10,877 nt of DNA from an uncultured Lachnospiraceae bacterium (GTDB lineage Bacteria > Bacillota > Clostridia > Lachnospirales > Lachnospiraceae): contig CAKSAI010000082.1 in the NCBI GenBank assembly GCA_934434905.1, positions 1 to 10,877 of the forward strand, in the 5' to 3' direction. The position numbers and the translations under genes were made by a program. The notes under the pieces are model-generated. The model was not told where the DNA came from and did no database searches. It worked only from the letters and a program-made list of their open reading frames with translations. Each line of letters begins with the position of its first letter. Position 1 is the first letter of the stretch. Of the stretch, positions 1-6,525 are shown piece after piece.

Positions 1-23
1 TATCTGATATCTGCATTTTCCAT
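1..23 (-). CDS. Start of an unidentified gene downstream of dapB (partial)
   Basis: Ten bases after the dapB stop there is an ATG at 23-21 on the minus strand, preceded by a purine-rich GGGAGCGG that could serve as a ribosome binding site. It opens seven sense codons (MENADIR) before the window ends. The close spacing and same strand suggest a third gene co-transcribed with dapA-dapB. Seven residues are too few to name a product, so nothing is claimed about function. Confidence 0.45.
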
Positions 24-32
24 ATCCGCTCC

Positions 33-794
33 CTATTTCGCTGCGATCACATCCTGCATATCGTAATATCCTGCCGGCTTTCCACTTAAGAACTTCGCCG
101 CCTCGATGGCTCCCTTGGCAAAGATACTTCTGGAATATGCGGTGTGGGTAAAGGTGATCACCTCATCGGTTCCGGCGAAGATCACTTCGTGTTCTCCCAC
201 AATGCTGCCGCCGCGCACAGACTGGATCCCAATCTCCTGCTTGTCCCGCTTCTTCCGTTCCTTCGTCCTGTCATACTGATAGACATATGCATTGTCCAGC
301 GCCTCATTCAAGGAGTCCGCCAGCGCCAACGCCGTTCCGCTGGGAGCGTCCAGCTTCTGGTTGTGATGCTTCTCCACGATCTCCATGTCAAAACCCGCCG
401 GAGCCAACACCTTGGCCGCCTTCTTCAGCAGATCCATCAGCATGTTGATCCCCAGGGACATATTGGCGGATTTCAGCACTGCCACCTTCCCGGAAGTCTC
501 TCTTACAGCCTCATTCTGCTCCTCAAAGAGTCCTGTGGTGCATAGAACCACCGGAATCTTGTGCTCCACGCTGTAGGAAAGCAGCGCACCAACCGCTGCC
601 GCCGAGGCAAAATCAATGATAACGTCTGCCTCCACATCGCAGTCCTCTATCTGCTGAAATACCGGATACTCGTTTCTGATGTGATCGGAAATATCGATTC
701 CTGCCACAACCTGAACCTCCGCATCCTCCCGGCACAGCGCTGTAACTACCTGTCCCATCCTCCCATTACATCCGTGTATGATGATCCTTGTCAT
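33..794 (-). CDS. dapB: 4-hydroxy-tetrahydrodipicolinate reductase (DapB)
   Basis: Cytosolic enzyme of the diaminopimelate/lysine pathway that reduces the product of DapA with NAD(P)H to tetrahydrodipicolinate. The 253-aa length is normal for the family. The N-terminal Rossmann nucleotide-binding motif GCNGRMG is at residues 8-14. The family signature EKHHNQKLDAPSGTA is at 141-155, with the catalytic His143/His144 pair and Lys147 in the substrate site. The start is the ATG at 794: it begins the conserved MTRIIIHG strand and has a perfect AAGGAGGT ribosome binding site that overlaps the dapA stop codon. The upstream in-frame extension to 872 lies inside dapA and is unlikely to be used. The tight dapA-dapB spacing (11 bp) implies one transcript, controlled by the lysine riboswitch upstream of dapA. 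Confidence 0.97.
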   Translation of the reverse strand: MTRIIIHGCNGRMGQVVTALCREDAEVQVVAGIDISDHIRNEYPVFQQIEDCDVEADVIIDFASAAAVGALLSYSVEHKIPVVLCTTGLFEEQNEAVRETSGKVAVLKSANMSLGINMLMDLLKKAAKVLAPAGFDMEIVEKHHNQKLDAPSGTALALADSLNEALDNAYVYQYDRTKERKKRDKQEIGIQSVRGGSIVGEHEVIFAGTDEVITFTHTAYSRSIFAKGAIEAAKFLSGKPAGYYDMQDVIAAK

Positions 795-805
795 AATGTA
801 CCTCC

Positions 806-1690
806 TTATAGAATTCCAAACTCCTCCATGGCCTTCCGTAACTGTGCCACATGCTCCGGCTCCATCTCGCACAACGGCTCGCGGAGAGGTCCTACCTCCC
901 AGCCCATGAGATTCATGGCTGTTTTCACCGGGATCGGATTGACCTCACAGAAGAGTGCATCGCACAGTGGCAGCGCTTTCAACTGCATGTCAAGAGCAGT
1001 CTTGCGGTCTCCATTCAGGTAATTCATAACCATATCATGTGTGAAACGCGGTGCTACGTTGGAGAGAACAGAGATCACACCGATTCCGCCTGCCGACAGC
1101 AGCGGGATCACCATGCCATCTTCCCCGGAATACAGCTCTGCCTTGCCGTCGGTCAACTGGGTAATGCGAAGCGCATTGGTGACATCTCCTGTCGCTTCCT
1201 TGATTCCCACAATATTGTCCACCTGATTGATCAGCGCTGCCACCGTGGCCGGCTGGATATGACATCCGGTACGACTGGGAACATTATAGAGAATGATGGG
1301 CAGGTCCACCGACGCCGCGATCTTGGTATAATGGTTGAGCAATCCCTTCTGGGTAGCCTTATTATAGTAAGGCGTCACCAGCAGAAGTCCGTCTGCTCCC
1401 GCCTTCTGCGCCGCCCCGGATAGCTGAATCGCTGTCTGCGTGCTGTTGGATCCGGTTCCGGCAATTACCGGGATCCGCCTGTTCACCATGGATACCGCAG
1501 CCCGAATACACTCCACATGCTCTTCTTCCGACAACGTGGAGGACTCTCCCGTAGTCCCCGTAATGATAATGGCATCCGTGCCATTGGCAATCTGATCATT
1601 GATGATCTCTTCCAGCTTGTCGAAATTCACTTCATAATTGTCCTTCATCGGCGTGACGATTGCAACGCCTGCTCCCTTGAAAAGTGCCAT
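806..1690 (-). CDS. dapA: 4-hydroxy-tetrahydrodipicolinate synthase (DapA)
   Basis: Condenses pyruvate with aspartate semialdehyde, the first committed step of diaminopimelate and lysine synthesis, feeding peptidoglycan as well as protein. At 294 aa it is a full-length TIM-barrel aldolase. Visible active-site elements are GTTGES at residues 45-50 (Thr46/Thr47), Tyr109 in TPYYNK, Tyr135 and Arg140 in YNVPSRTG, and the Schiff-base Lys164 in GIKEATGD. The start ATG at 1690 follows an AGGAGG ribosome binding site. The gene is first in an operon with dapB and is preceded by a lysine riboswitch, so lysine feedback on expression is expected. Nothing is truncated or odd. Confidence 0.98.
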   Translation of the reverse strand: MALFKGAGVAIVTPMKDNYEVNFDKLEEIINDQIANGTDAIIITGTTGESSTLSEEEHVECIRAAVSMVNRRIPVIAGTGSNSTQTAIQLSGAAQKAGADGLLLVTPYYNKATQKGLLNHYTKIAASVDLPIILYNVPSRTGCHIQPATVAALINQVDNIVGIKEATGDVTNALRITQLTDGKAELYSGEDGMVIPLLSAGGIGVISVLSNVAPRFTHDMVMNYLNGDRKTALDMQLKALPLCDALFCEVNPIPVKTAMNLMGWEVGPLREPLCEMEPEHVAQLRKAMEEFGIL

Positions 1691-1765
1691 TTTTCTTTCC
1701 TCCTAAAATAAACTCGGGATCCCCGTCCCATGAAAGCGGATCTTCCTGCGCGAATCAGCAGAATA

Positions 1766-1792
1766 AGAACCGCTGCCTTCCGGAGCGGTTCT
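1766..1792 (-). terminator. Riboswitch-controlled terminator hairpin ahead of dapA
   Basis: A perfect 9-bp stem on the minus strand (AGAACCGCT pairing with AGCGGTTCT) has an inner CC-GGAA-GG extension and is followed by TTATTCT, a modest U-rich tail. It lies between the lysine aptamer and dapA. A second AGAACC lies just upstream (plus positions 1796-1801). It can pair with the GGTTCT of the 3' arm and so form a competing antiterminator. This fits transcription attenuation: lysine bound, hairpin forms, dapA off. The switching partner is inferred from complementarity only. Confidence 0.75.
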
Positions 1793-1845
1793 AAAGGTTC
1801 TCGATATCAGACAAGGGTTACTCCCTCCGTACTCTCTCTTCCTCT

Positions 1846-2019
1846 CGATAGCGCCCCATCCGGAATCATGCACCAGATGACAGTCACAGGATTATTCACC
1901 CTGTGCCCAAGAAGCCCTTCGCTGTAAAAGGACCCTTTCGGCGTTCTCCCCCTTCTCCCATCTTCGTCTGTGCCAGCCACATCCAACGGGATACTCATGA
2001 ATCACGCAACCTCTATCTT
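1846..2019 (-). promoter_or_regulatory. Lysine riboswitch (L-box) aptamer controlling dapA-dapB
   Basis: Reading the minus strand from 2019, the L-box landmarks occur in order: AAGATAGAGGTTGCG, GAGTATCC, GAACGCCGAAAGGG, the GGGCACAGG...CCTGTGACTGTCA segment, and GGGGCGCTATC. The terminal P1 helix is GATAG (2017-2013) with CTATC (1851-1847). Order, spacing and the conserved AGAGG..GCG, GCCGAA and CTGTCA blocks match the Bacillus lysC riboswitch as I recall it. Its position between a strong promoter and the two diaminopimelate/lysine genes agrees with the function. A short open frame at 1807-1998 over this element has no supporting features and is taken as chance. Confidence 0.93.
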
Positions 2020-2043
2020 AAATTTTCTTTTCCAACTTAGACC

Positions 2044-2072
2044 AATATACCATTTCCGCCGTTCATTGTCAA
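2044..2072 (-). promoter_or_regulatory. Sigma-A promoter of the lysine riboswitch-dapAB transcript
   Basis: The minus strand has TTGACA (2072-2067), a 17-bp spacer, and TATATT (2049-2044), close to the consensus. Transcription would start near 2037, just ahead of the L-box aptamer. The -35 box lies 8 bp after the stop of the cobO-like gene, so dapA-dapB have their own promoter. The -35 also sits in an odd palindrome TCATTG-T-CAATGA (2063-2075, plus-strand reading), which could be an operator or chance. Confidence 0.85.
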
Positions 2073-2079
2073 TGACACA

Positions 2080-2568
2080 TTACATCTTTTCCGGCTGGAT
2101 CTTGTATATCTCATCCGCATAATCCCTAAGCTTCTCATCCATAACGCGTCCGGTGAAGATGATCTCCGTGTCCTCCGCCTTTACCTGCAGCAGGGATTCC
2201 AGATCCTCCATGGTGATCACGCGCTTATCCAAAAGCCCCAGGAATTCATCCAGGATCAGAATGTTGCATTCCCCGGTCATCAATACCTTCTTGGCGAAAT
2301 TGAACCCATTCTTAATATTCATGGATTCCTCTTTCTTCTCCTCCTCCGACAACAGATTAAAGTTCTCCTGAGACTTCTCGAACCGGAAAAACTTAATCTC
2401 CGGCTCCAGACGGCGAATGAAGGATATCTCATCCTCATTCTTTCCCTTCAAAAACTGAATGATGATCACACTCTTTCCCTGACTGGCAGACCGGATGGCG
2501 TGCCCCAGCGCAGACGTGGTTTTCCCCTTCCCCTCACCATAATATACGATCACATTCCCTTTACTCAT
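2080..2568 (-). CDS. CobO/BtuR-type ATP:corrinoid adenosyltransferase
   Basis: Transfers the adenosyl group of ATP to cob(I)alamin or cobyrinic acid diamide to make the coenzyme B12 form. Seen in the 162-aa sequence are an N-terminal P-loop GEGKGKTTSA at residues 11-20, the Walker-B-like strand ILILDEF at 103-109, IIFTGR at 136-141, and a YADEIYKIQP ending that corresponds to the family's terminal signature. CobO/CobA proteins are usually nearer 175-200 aa. This one begins almost directly at the P-loop strand, so the usual N-terminal extension is absent. The start ATG at 2568 has an upstream AAGAGGT. No other cobalamin gene is in the window, so a salvage role is as likely as de novo synthesis. 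The family call is firm, but the exact substrate is not determined. Confidence 0.88.
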   Translation of the reverse strand: MSKGNVIVYYGEGKGKTTSALGHAIRSASQGKSVIIIQFLKGKNEDEISFIRRLEPEIKFFRFEKSQENFNLLSEEEKKEESMNIKNGFNFAKKVLMTGECNILILDEFLGLLDKRVITMEDLESLLQVKAEDTEIIFTGRVMDEKLRDYADEIYKIQPEKM

Positions 2569-2600
2569 CCATTTACCTCTTTCTCGCAGGGCATAAAATC

Positions 2601-2625
2601 CTGGTAAGCATCTGCTTTTTACCAG
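2601..2625 (-). terminator. Weak hairpin between the SSB-like and cobO-like genes
   Basis: CTGGT/ACCAG arms enclose a second AAGC/GCTT stem. On the minus strand it is followed by GGATTTTATG, and in the plus direction by TTTTATC, so it could act in either direction. It lies 40 bp after the stop of the SSB-like gene and 33 bp before the cobO-like start. The stem is short, so a weak terminator or simple spacer structure is all that can be said. Confidence 0.35.
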
Positions 2626-2664
2626 TTTTATCTAAAATATCATATTTTTGGCGAAAAAGCAATA

Positions 2665-3291
2665 TTATTCCAAGTATTCGATTTTACTGACCGAAACCTC
2701 ATAAGCGATCCGCTTCTGTGTCTCAGTCTCTCCGATCTTCTTCAGATACTCTCTGCTCTGGATTCTTCCAAACACCTGAACATGCCCGCCTATCTCAAAC
2801 CCGGACGCATATCTGGCGTTCCTGCCCCAGCAGATACAGGGAATATAATCCGACTTTCCATAAGAACGGTTGACTGCGATCAACAGATCTGCAATCTCAC
2901 GCCCCAGCGGAGTCTTTCGGTATATGGGATCCTTGCATATGTAACCATCCAGAAATATCTCATTACTCTTGTCGCCATCCGGCATCTCCTCAACGAATTC
3001 CAGTTCCCGCACGAACACGGAGAGCACCAGCCTGTTTTTCTTCTCCTCGTGCCTGTTGTAGGAACGGAACTGTCCGGTAACGCGGATAACGTGTCCGATA
3101 TAGCTCTGTTCCGTATCGATCAGCCTCTCGGAAACCATTAGCGGAATGTAATCTGCAAAATTGCTCAGGCGGTTCACCGCCACATCCACCATGTAAAAGC
3201 CCTCTCCAAATACCTCGTGGCTGTATCGGAAATCCGATACGATCTCTCCGGTGATGATCACCTGATTGTTTTCAAAAATTTTATCTGCCAT
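2665..3291 (-). CDS. Single-stranded DNA-binding protein with two OB folds
   Basis: At 208 aa, two SSB-like OB domains are visible in one chain. The first, at about 8-101, runs from NNQVIITGEIV through DVAVNR to HVIRVTGQFRSYNR. The second, at about 109-207, runs from NEIFLDGYICKDPIYRKTPLGREIADLLIAVNR through DYIPCICWGRNA to HVQVFGRIQSREY. The VNR, DYIP and H-V-(I/V)-x-(V/F) blocks recur in both halves, suggesting internal duplication. There is no acidic DDDIPF-type C-terminal tail as in replication SSB. The start is the ATG at 3291, after AGGAGGAAGGAG. A longer frame to 3372 would begin inside the likely -10 box and is rejected. It probably binds single-stranded DNA in repair, recombination or primosome work; the specific role is not visible. 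The gene is monocistronic or at most linked to the cobO-like gene. Confidence 0.82.
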   Translation of the reverse strand: MADKIFENNQVIITGEIVSDFRYSHEVFGEGFYMVDVAVNRLSNFADYIPLMVSERLIDTEQSYIGHVIRVTGQFRSYNRHEEKKNRLVLSVFVRELEFVEEMPDGDKSNEIFLDGYICKDPIYRKTPLGREIADLLIAVNRSYGKSDYIPCICWGRNARYASGFEIGGHVQVFGRIQSREYLKKIGETETQKRIAYEVSVSKIEYLE

Positions 3292-3370
3292 GAATTTCTT
3301 CTCCTTCCTCCTGCCTGTGTCCCTGTGACCAGACTTTTTCGTACATCGACGGCATATCGATTCACTGTGC

Positions 3371-3376
3371 ATTATA
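3371..3376 (-). promoter_or_regulatory. Likely -10 box for the SSB-like gene
   Basis: A perfect TATAAT lies on the minus strand 80 bp ahead of the chosen start at 3291. The -35 region (ATTCCG at 17 bp) is poor. Transcription would begin near 3364, downstream of the alternative ATG at 3372, which helps exclude that start. Confidence 0.45.
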
Positions 3377-3532
3377 CTTATTTATTACTATTCCGGAATC
3401 GGGGATTCTAGAACCTCGTATTTCTCCCCAGCTCTCTGTAAGAATAACAAAATCGAAAAAAGAATTTTCGCACTTCATGTCGATAGTGTAAAATAGATTT
3501 TCCGCCTGCCGTCATTCTAGCAAAGCGGAGTA

Positions 3533-3547
3533 TAGTTTTAAAAACTA
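3533..3547. repeat. Perfect 15-nt palindrome upstream of the ppiB promoter
   Basis: TAGTTTT-A-AAAACTA has perfect 7-bp arms around one central base, ending five bases ahead of the ppiB -35 box. Its place suggests an operator or an activator site, but an AT-rich chance palindrome is possible. The rest of the 350-bp gap (3292-3644) contains only the two opposed promoter candidates and a small CGAAAA/TTTTCG inverted repeat at 3454-3470. Confidence 0.4.
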
Positions 3548-3551
3548 CCCC

Positions 3552-3580
3552 TTTACGAATGAGGCTTTTTCCGTTACAAT
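3552..3580 (+). promoter_or_regulatory. Promoter for the cyclophilin gene
   Basis: TTTACG (3552-3557), 17 bp, TACAAT (3575-3580). The -10 matches 5 of 6 consensus bases and the -35 matches 4. This predicts a 5' leader of about 58 nt before the ATG at 3645, which carries the purine-rich GAAGGAAGGAA ribosome binding site. Confidence 0.6.
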
Positions 3581-3644
3581 CATTATACACCTAAAAAAGC
3601 AGTTTGTGTGCTTAAAGTTTGTTAAAGAAGGAAGGAATTTAATT

Positions 3645-4166
3645 ATGGCTCAGAACCCGGTTATCACCATTGAAATGGAAAATGGCGATATCATGAAAGC
3701 AGAACTGTATCCGGAAATTGCCCCCAATACAGTCAATAACTTTATCCACTTAGTCCAGAATCATTTTTATGACGGACTCATCTTCCACCGCGTCATTCGC
3801 GGCTTTATGATCCAGGGCGGCTGCCCGGACGGCACCGGCATGGGCGGCCCTGGCTACGGGATCAGGGGTGAGTTCGCCCAGAACGGCTTCGCCAACAGCC
3901 TGGCTCACACCGAAGGGGTACTGTCCATGGCTCGGGCAATGGCTCCCAACTCCGCCGGCTCCCAGTTCTTCATCATGCACAAGGCTGCTCCGCATCTGGA
4001 TGGCTCCTATGCTGCATTCGGCAAGATCATCGAAGGGATGGATATAGTGAACCGGATCGCTGAGACAAGCACGGACTACTCCGACCGTCCCATGAAGCCC
4101 CAGGTCATGAAGCAGGTGACTGTAGAGACCTTCGGCACGGAGTATCCCGAACCGGAGAAGTGTTGA
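3645..4166 (+). CDS. ppiB: Cyclophilin-type peptidyl-prolyl cis-trans isomerase
   Basis: Catalyses cis-trans isomerisation of prolyl bonds. With no signal peptide, it acts in the cytosol. The 173-aa chain shows the cyclophilin core: FHRVIRGFMIQGG at residues 47-59 with catalytic Arg49 and Gln57, a glycine-rich loop at 63-72, the SMARAMAPNSAGSQFFI block at 94-110, and HLDGSYAAFGKI at 117-128. The residue at the cyclosporin-contacting Trp position is His117, as in other weakly drug-sensitive bacterial forms. The start ATG at 3645 follows GAAGGAAGGAA; the longer frame from 3606 adds a non-conserved leader and is not chosen. It is a lone plus-strand gene, divergent from the SSB-like gene and convergent with the surface-protein operon. 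Confidence 0.95.
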   Translation: MAQNPVITIEMENGDIMKAELYPEIAPNTVNNFIHLVQNHFYDGLIFHRVIRGFMIQGGCPDGTGMGGPGYGIRGEFAQNGFANSLAHTEGVLSMARAMAPNSAGSQFFIMHKAAPHLDGSYAAFGKIIEGMDIVNRIAETSTDYSDRPMKPQVMKQVTVETFGTEYPEPEKC

Positions 4167-4175
4167 CAATCCCTC

Positions 4176-4215
4176 TCCCGGAAACTGCTCACATCAACCG
4201 TGGGCGTTTCCGGGA
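4176..4215 (+). terminator. Long hairpin after ppiB
   Basis: Arms TCCCGGAAAC (4176-4185) and GTTTCCGGGA (4206-4215) pair perfectly over 10 bp. They continue, after one bulged base, into GCTCAC/GTGGGC with one G-U pair, closing on a 7-nt loop. It starts 10 bp after the ppiB stop. No U-tract follows, so it is an atypical intrinsic terminator or an RNA-stabilising end. Confidence 0.6.
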
Positions 4216-4233
4216 TAACATTCCGGGATAACA
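4208..4233. repeat. Two tandem 13-bp repeats in the convergent gap
   Basis: TTCCGGGATAACA occurs twice back to back (4208-4220 and 4221-4233) without a mismatch, followed by a partial third copy, TTTCCGA. The first copy contains the 3' arm of the ppiB hairpin, so the duplication gives a second possible pairing partner for the 5' arm. Confidence 0.85.
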
Positions 4234-4252
4234 TTTCCGAGACAGCACTCCC

Positions 4253-4282
4253 TTTACCGGCAGCTTCCAAACTGCCGGTAAA
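4253..4282 (-). terminator. Hairpin overlapping the stop codon of the surface-protein gene
   Basis: TTTACCGGCAG and CTGCCGGTAAA are perfect 11-bp arms around an 8-nt loop. The hairpin spans the last eight codons and the stop of the 590-aa gene. There is no U-tract in either direction. It probably marks the 3' end of the operon and may act from both strands, since it also faces the end of ppiB. Confidence 0.5.
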
Positions 4283-6026
4283 ATACTTTCAGCCCATCTG
4301 CATTCCGATATCTGCCAAATCCATTGTCCCGCACAAATTGTTTCACTTCCTGCACCTGCTCTCTCGTAAATGTCCAGGTTTCCGTCCCATCCGCTTGCTC
4401 CTCCGCATCAACTGTCTGTCTTCCGTCTTCCTGCACAGGTTGTTCGCGCATCGCCTGCTTCGTCAGCGCACGATCCAGCACCGTCCGGTATGCTTCATTG
4501 ACTTTCCAGATGGAATTCTCCATAAGCCCTCCGCCACGGGGTGAAACATAATCCGCTCCATCGCGGTAAAACCTCCCGCTTATGAACCGCACATGGGTCG
4601 TTTCGGTGACTTCCCGCGGTGTGGTATCCACGATATATACCGTCACCTGCTCCGTAACCCGGCTGCCCGCACTGTCAACTGCCTCATACGTAACGGGCAG
4701 CTCCGCTTCTGTCGTCAATCCGGTGTAATCCTCGGCACGGTAGCCGACAACCCGCACATGCTCCCCATTTGTCAGGATTCCATCCTCCCGGTCTGTCGCT
4801 GTCACCCGCTCCAGCAGCTTCTGTTCGGTAATCTCTCCCCGCGCAGCCTGCCGCAAAGTAAAGTATCGATCCTTCGCTGCAATGGACGGATACTGATCCC
4901 ATACAGCCGTAAATACGGTGTCTCGCTCTAAGTTCACCGTTTCCTTCGCCCTAAAGCCATCTCCATCCTCATCCCGCCAGCCGACAAAGGCATGATTCTC
5001 CCGTTTTGACCCTTGCTCCAGTATAAATTCGGGATTCCAATACATGCCCGAGGCATTCTGAAACTGCTCCTTTGTCTCCCCGGGAATCAATCTCTCGGAA
5101 AGGCCCGTGTCATAGCTTATCGTGATGCTTCTTTGGTATACCGCATACAATCGGATGTCCTGCTCTCCCATCACACAGGAGGACAACACATCCCTGGCAC
5201 TCGGCTCCGCACTCCAGCCGATATGCGTCCAGCCTTCCTTACCTGCCTTCACCGTGAGATCAACTGCTTCGCCCCGCACCACCCTGGCCGTCTCCTTCTC
5301 CACTGTATTTTCTTCGCCTGCCTGATACCAGACCGTATGGATATACGGCTTCCAATCGACGTTCAGCCGAATGCCGCGATAGCTCTCGAAGGAATGGCCG
5401 GGAAACATACTCTTAACCGTCTGCCAGTGCCCTTCTTCCTTCAGATGAAACACCATCCCCTGTTCCGTCACATTCCCGAAACCATCCTCTTCAATGCTTC
5501 CCAGATTCCTGTTTCCCTGCCGGATAACGAAGATGGCATCCATGGTGATCTCCACGCTGCCGCTCTCCAGGATCTCTGCAAAGCCCTGTCTGCCGACAGC
5601 CAGCCGACAGATATCAGATAACGTAATGCGATACAGGTTATACCAGTATCCTCCATCCTGCACCGCTGCACCCGGCACCTCCTTTAACACACCGCCCCGC
5701 TTTACAGCGAGACCCACCTGTCTTCCGCTGCCCTTTATGCAGATATCAAAGCCTGCCGCCGTATAGCGCAGTCCCCCGCCAGAGGATGCTTCTTTCCCTC
5801 TTGTGGCAAAGTAGATATCTCCGTCCAACACCTTTATATGACTGCTCTGTCCGTTGGTACTCTCATAAAATTCTTTTGCATTTGCATAATCCGCAGATGC
5901 CCTGGCTCTGACAATTCCCGACGGTAATATGTCTGAAAGCAATATGCCGGAAAGCAATATTCCTGAAAGAAATATTCCCGTCAGGAACAAAACAAGTCTC
6001 CCTGCATACAATCCTCTTTTCCCCAT
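4254..6026 (-). CDS. Secreted surface protein with InlB-like repeats and a DUF5011-like domain
   Basis: A 590-aa exported protein, predicted extracellular. The signal peptide is at about 1-44, with a hydrophobic core built of FLSGI-type pentapeptides and an ARA-S cleavage region. A unique domain at about 45-225 is followed by two InlB/Listeria-Bacteroides-type repeats. The first, about 226-298, ends HIGWSAEP...DIRLYAVY; the second, about 300-377, ends FVGWRDEDGDGF...DTVFTAVW. A DUF5011/HYR-like Ig domain at about 382-468 has VTATDREDGILTN and YEAVDSAG. The C-terminus has a WTFTREQVQEVKQFVRDNGF block (551-570) and no LPXTG anchor. The start at 6026 follows GGAGGAAGG; an in-frame ATG at 6092 would put 22 charged residues before the signal and is less likely. 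It is last in the Tad-like run and is best read as its displayed adhesin or tip component, by inference from domains and position. Confidence 0.8.
   Translation of the reverse strand: MGKRGLYAGRLVLFLTGIFLSGILLSGILLSDILPSGIVRARASADYANAKEFYESTNGQSSHIKVLDGDIYFATRGKEASSGGGLRYTAAGFDICIKGSGRQVGLAVKRGGVLKEVPGAAVQDGGYWYNLYRITLSDICRLAVGRQGFAEILESGSVEITMDAIFVIRQGNRNLGSIEEDGFGNVTEQGMVFHLKEEGHWQTVKSMFPGHSFESYRGIRLNVDWKPYIHTVWYQAGEENTVEKETARVVRGEAVDLTVKAGKEGWTHIGWSAEPSARDVLSSCVMGEQDIRLYAVYQRSITISYDTGLSERLIPGETKEQFQNASGMYWNPEFILEQGSKRENHAFVGWRDEDGDGFRAKETVNLERDTVFTAVWDQYPSIAAKDRYFTLRQAARGEITEQKLLERVTATDREDGILTNGEHVRVVGYRAEDYTGLTTEAELPVTYEAVDSAGSRVTEQVTVYIVDTTPREVTETTHVRFISGRFYRDGADYVSPRGGGLMENSIWKVNEAYRTVLDRALTKQAMREQPVQEDGRQTVDAEEQADGTETWTFTREQVQEVKQFVRDNGFGRYRNADGLKVFYRQFGSCR
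5911..5985 (-). repeat. 15-bp tandem repeats encoding the signal-peptide core
   Basis: Five 15-bp units run in frame through the hydrophobic stretch of the 590-aa protein. The three inner ones (5926-5940, 5941-5955, 5956-5970) are the most alike, each of the form AATAT(G/T)(T/C)C(T/G)GAAAG(C/A) in plus-strand reading, and the outer two are degenerate. Each unit adds five residues of the (F/L)LSGI kind. Confidence 0.8.
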
Positions 6027-6136
6027 AATTTTGCATCCTTCCTCCCTATTTTTATTCCGCCCTGTTTTTATTTCTCCCTGTTTCTCATCCATTCCTTATT
6101 CCGCCCGCCTTACTTACGCGCTGTCCTTAACACTGC

Positions 6137-6176
6137 TCAAGGATTACCGTTCCTGCTCAAGAATTACCGTTCCTGC
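6137..6176 (-). repeat. 20-bp tandem duplication at the 3' end of the 125-aa gene
   Basis: TCAAGGATTACCGTTCCTGC (6137-6156) is repeated as TCAAGAATTACCGTTCCTGC (6157-6176) with a single mismatch. Because 20 is not a multiple of three, the second copy is read in another frame and supplies the current stop codon. Confidence 0.92.
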
Positions 6177-6521
6177 GGCTGTCACCCTTCCTTCTGTTCC
6201 AATGGGATGCCGATAGGTAAGAACTGCCTCCGCCGACAGCAATCCTTTCTCATGATCCGCCTCCAGAATATGGACCGTGACCTGGGAATTGCTGTCGATC
6301 TGCTGTAAAAAACACTGAAGAAACAGGGACTTCAATTCCTCATCACTCTCCGGCGCAATGTCGCCTCCCTGCTTCACCTGCTCCATCGCAGTCTTAAGCC
6401 CACAAGCCAGAGCATCATCCAGTTCCTCCTGACGGATACTCCGACCATGCAGCGTATACAGCGTCAGCACCAGTATTCCTGCCAGAACAAAGGAACAGAT
6501 TCCAATCACAACATTCTTCAT
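6144..6521 (-). CDS. Single-pass exported protein of the Tad-like cluster (125 aa)
   Basis: Not assigned to a named family. It has one N-terminal membrane segment at about residues 4-24, then about 100 residues predicted outside the cell, beginning with a helical, acidic RQEELDDALACGLKTAMEQV region and ending in a beta-rich VTVHIL...AEAVLTYRHP...VTAAGTVILEQER part. The layout, a short cytosolic N-terminus, one helix and a small extracellular domain, resembles TadE-type minor pseudopilins. The start ATG at 6521 sits after GGAGGAGG that overlaps the end of the preceding gene; only 4 bp separate them. An in-frame ATG at 6575 lies inside that gene and is rejected. The last residues have been altered by a 20-bp tandem duplication. 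The 117 bp to the next start contain no other gene I can support. Confidence 0.82.
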   Translation of the reverse strand: MKNVVIGICSFVLAGILVLTLYTLHGRSIRQEELDDALACGLKTAMEQVKQGGDIAPESDEELKSLFLQCFLQQIDSNSQVTVHILEADHEKGLLSAEAVLTYRHPIGTEGRVTAAGTVILEQER

Positions 6522-6525
6522 CTGC

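Noticed and set aside
1807..1998. 63-aa minus-strand frame upstream of dapA
   Set aside because: It coincides with the lysine riboswitch aptamer and has no ribosome binding site; the RNA explains the conservation-like pattern.
1766..2019. T-box leader as an alternative to the lysine riboswitch
   Set aside because: The AGGGTGGNACCGCG T-box core and a specifier loop are absent, while the L-box landmarks are present in order.
5013..5621. 202-aa plus-strand open frame opposite the surface-protein gene
   Set aside because: It is antisense to clear InlB-like repeats, and no domain or start signal supports it.
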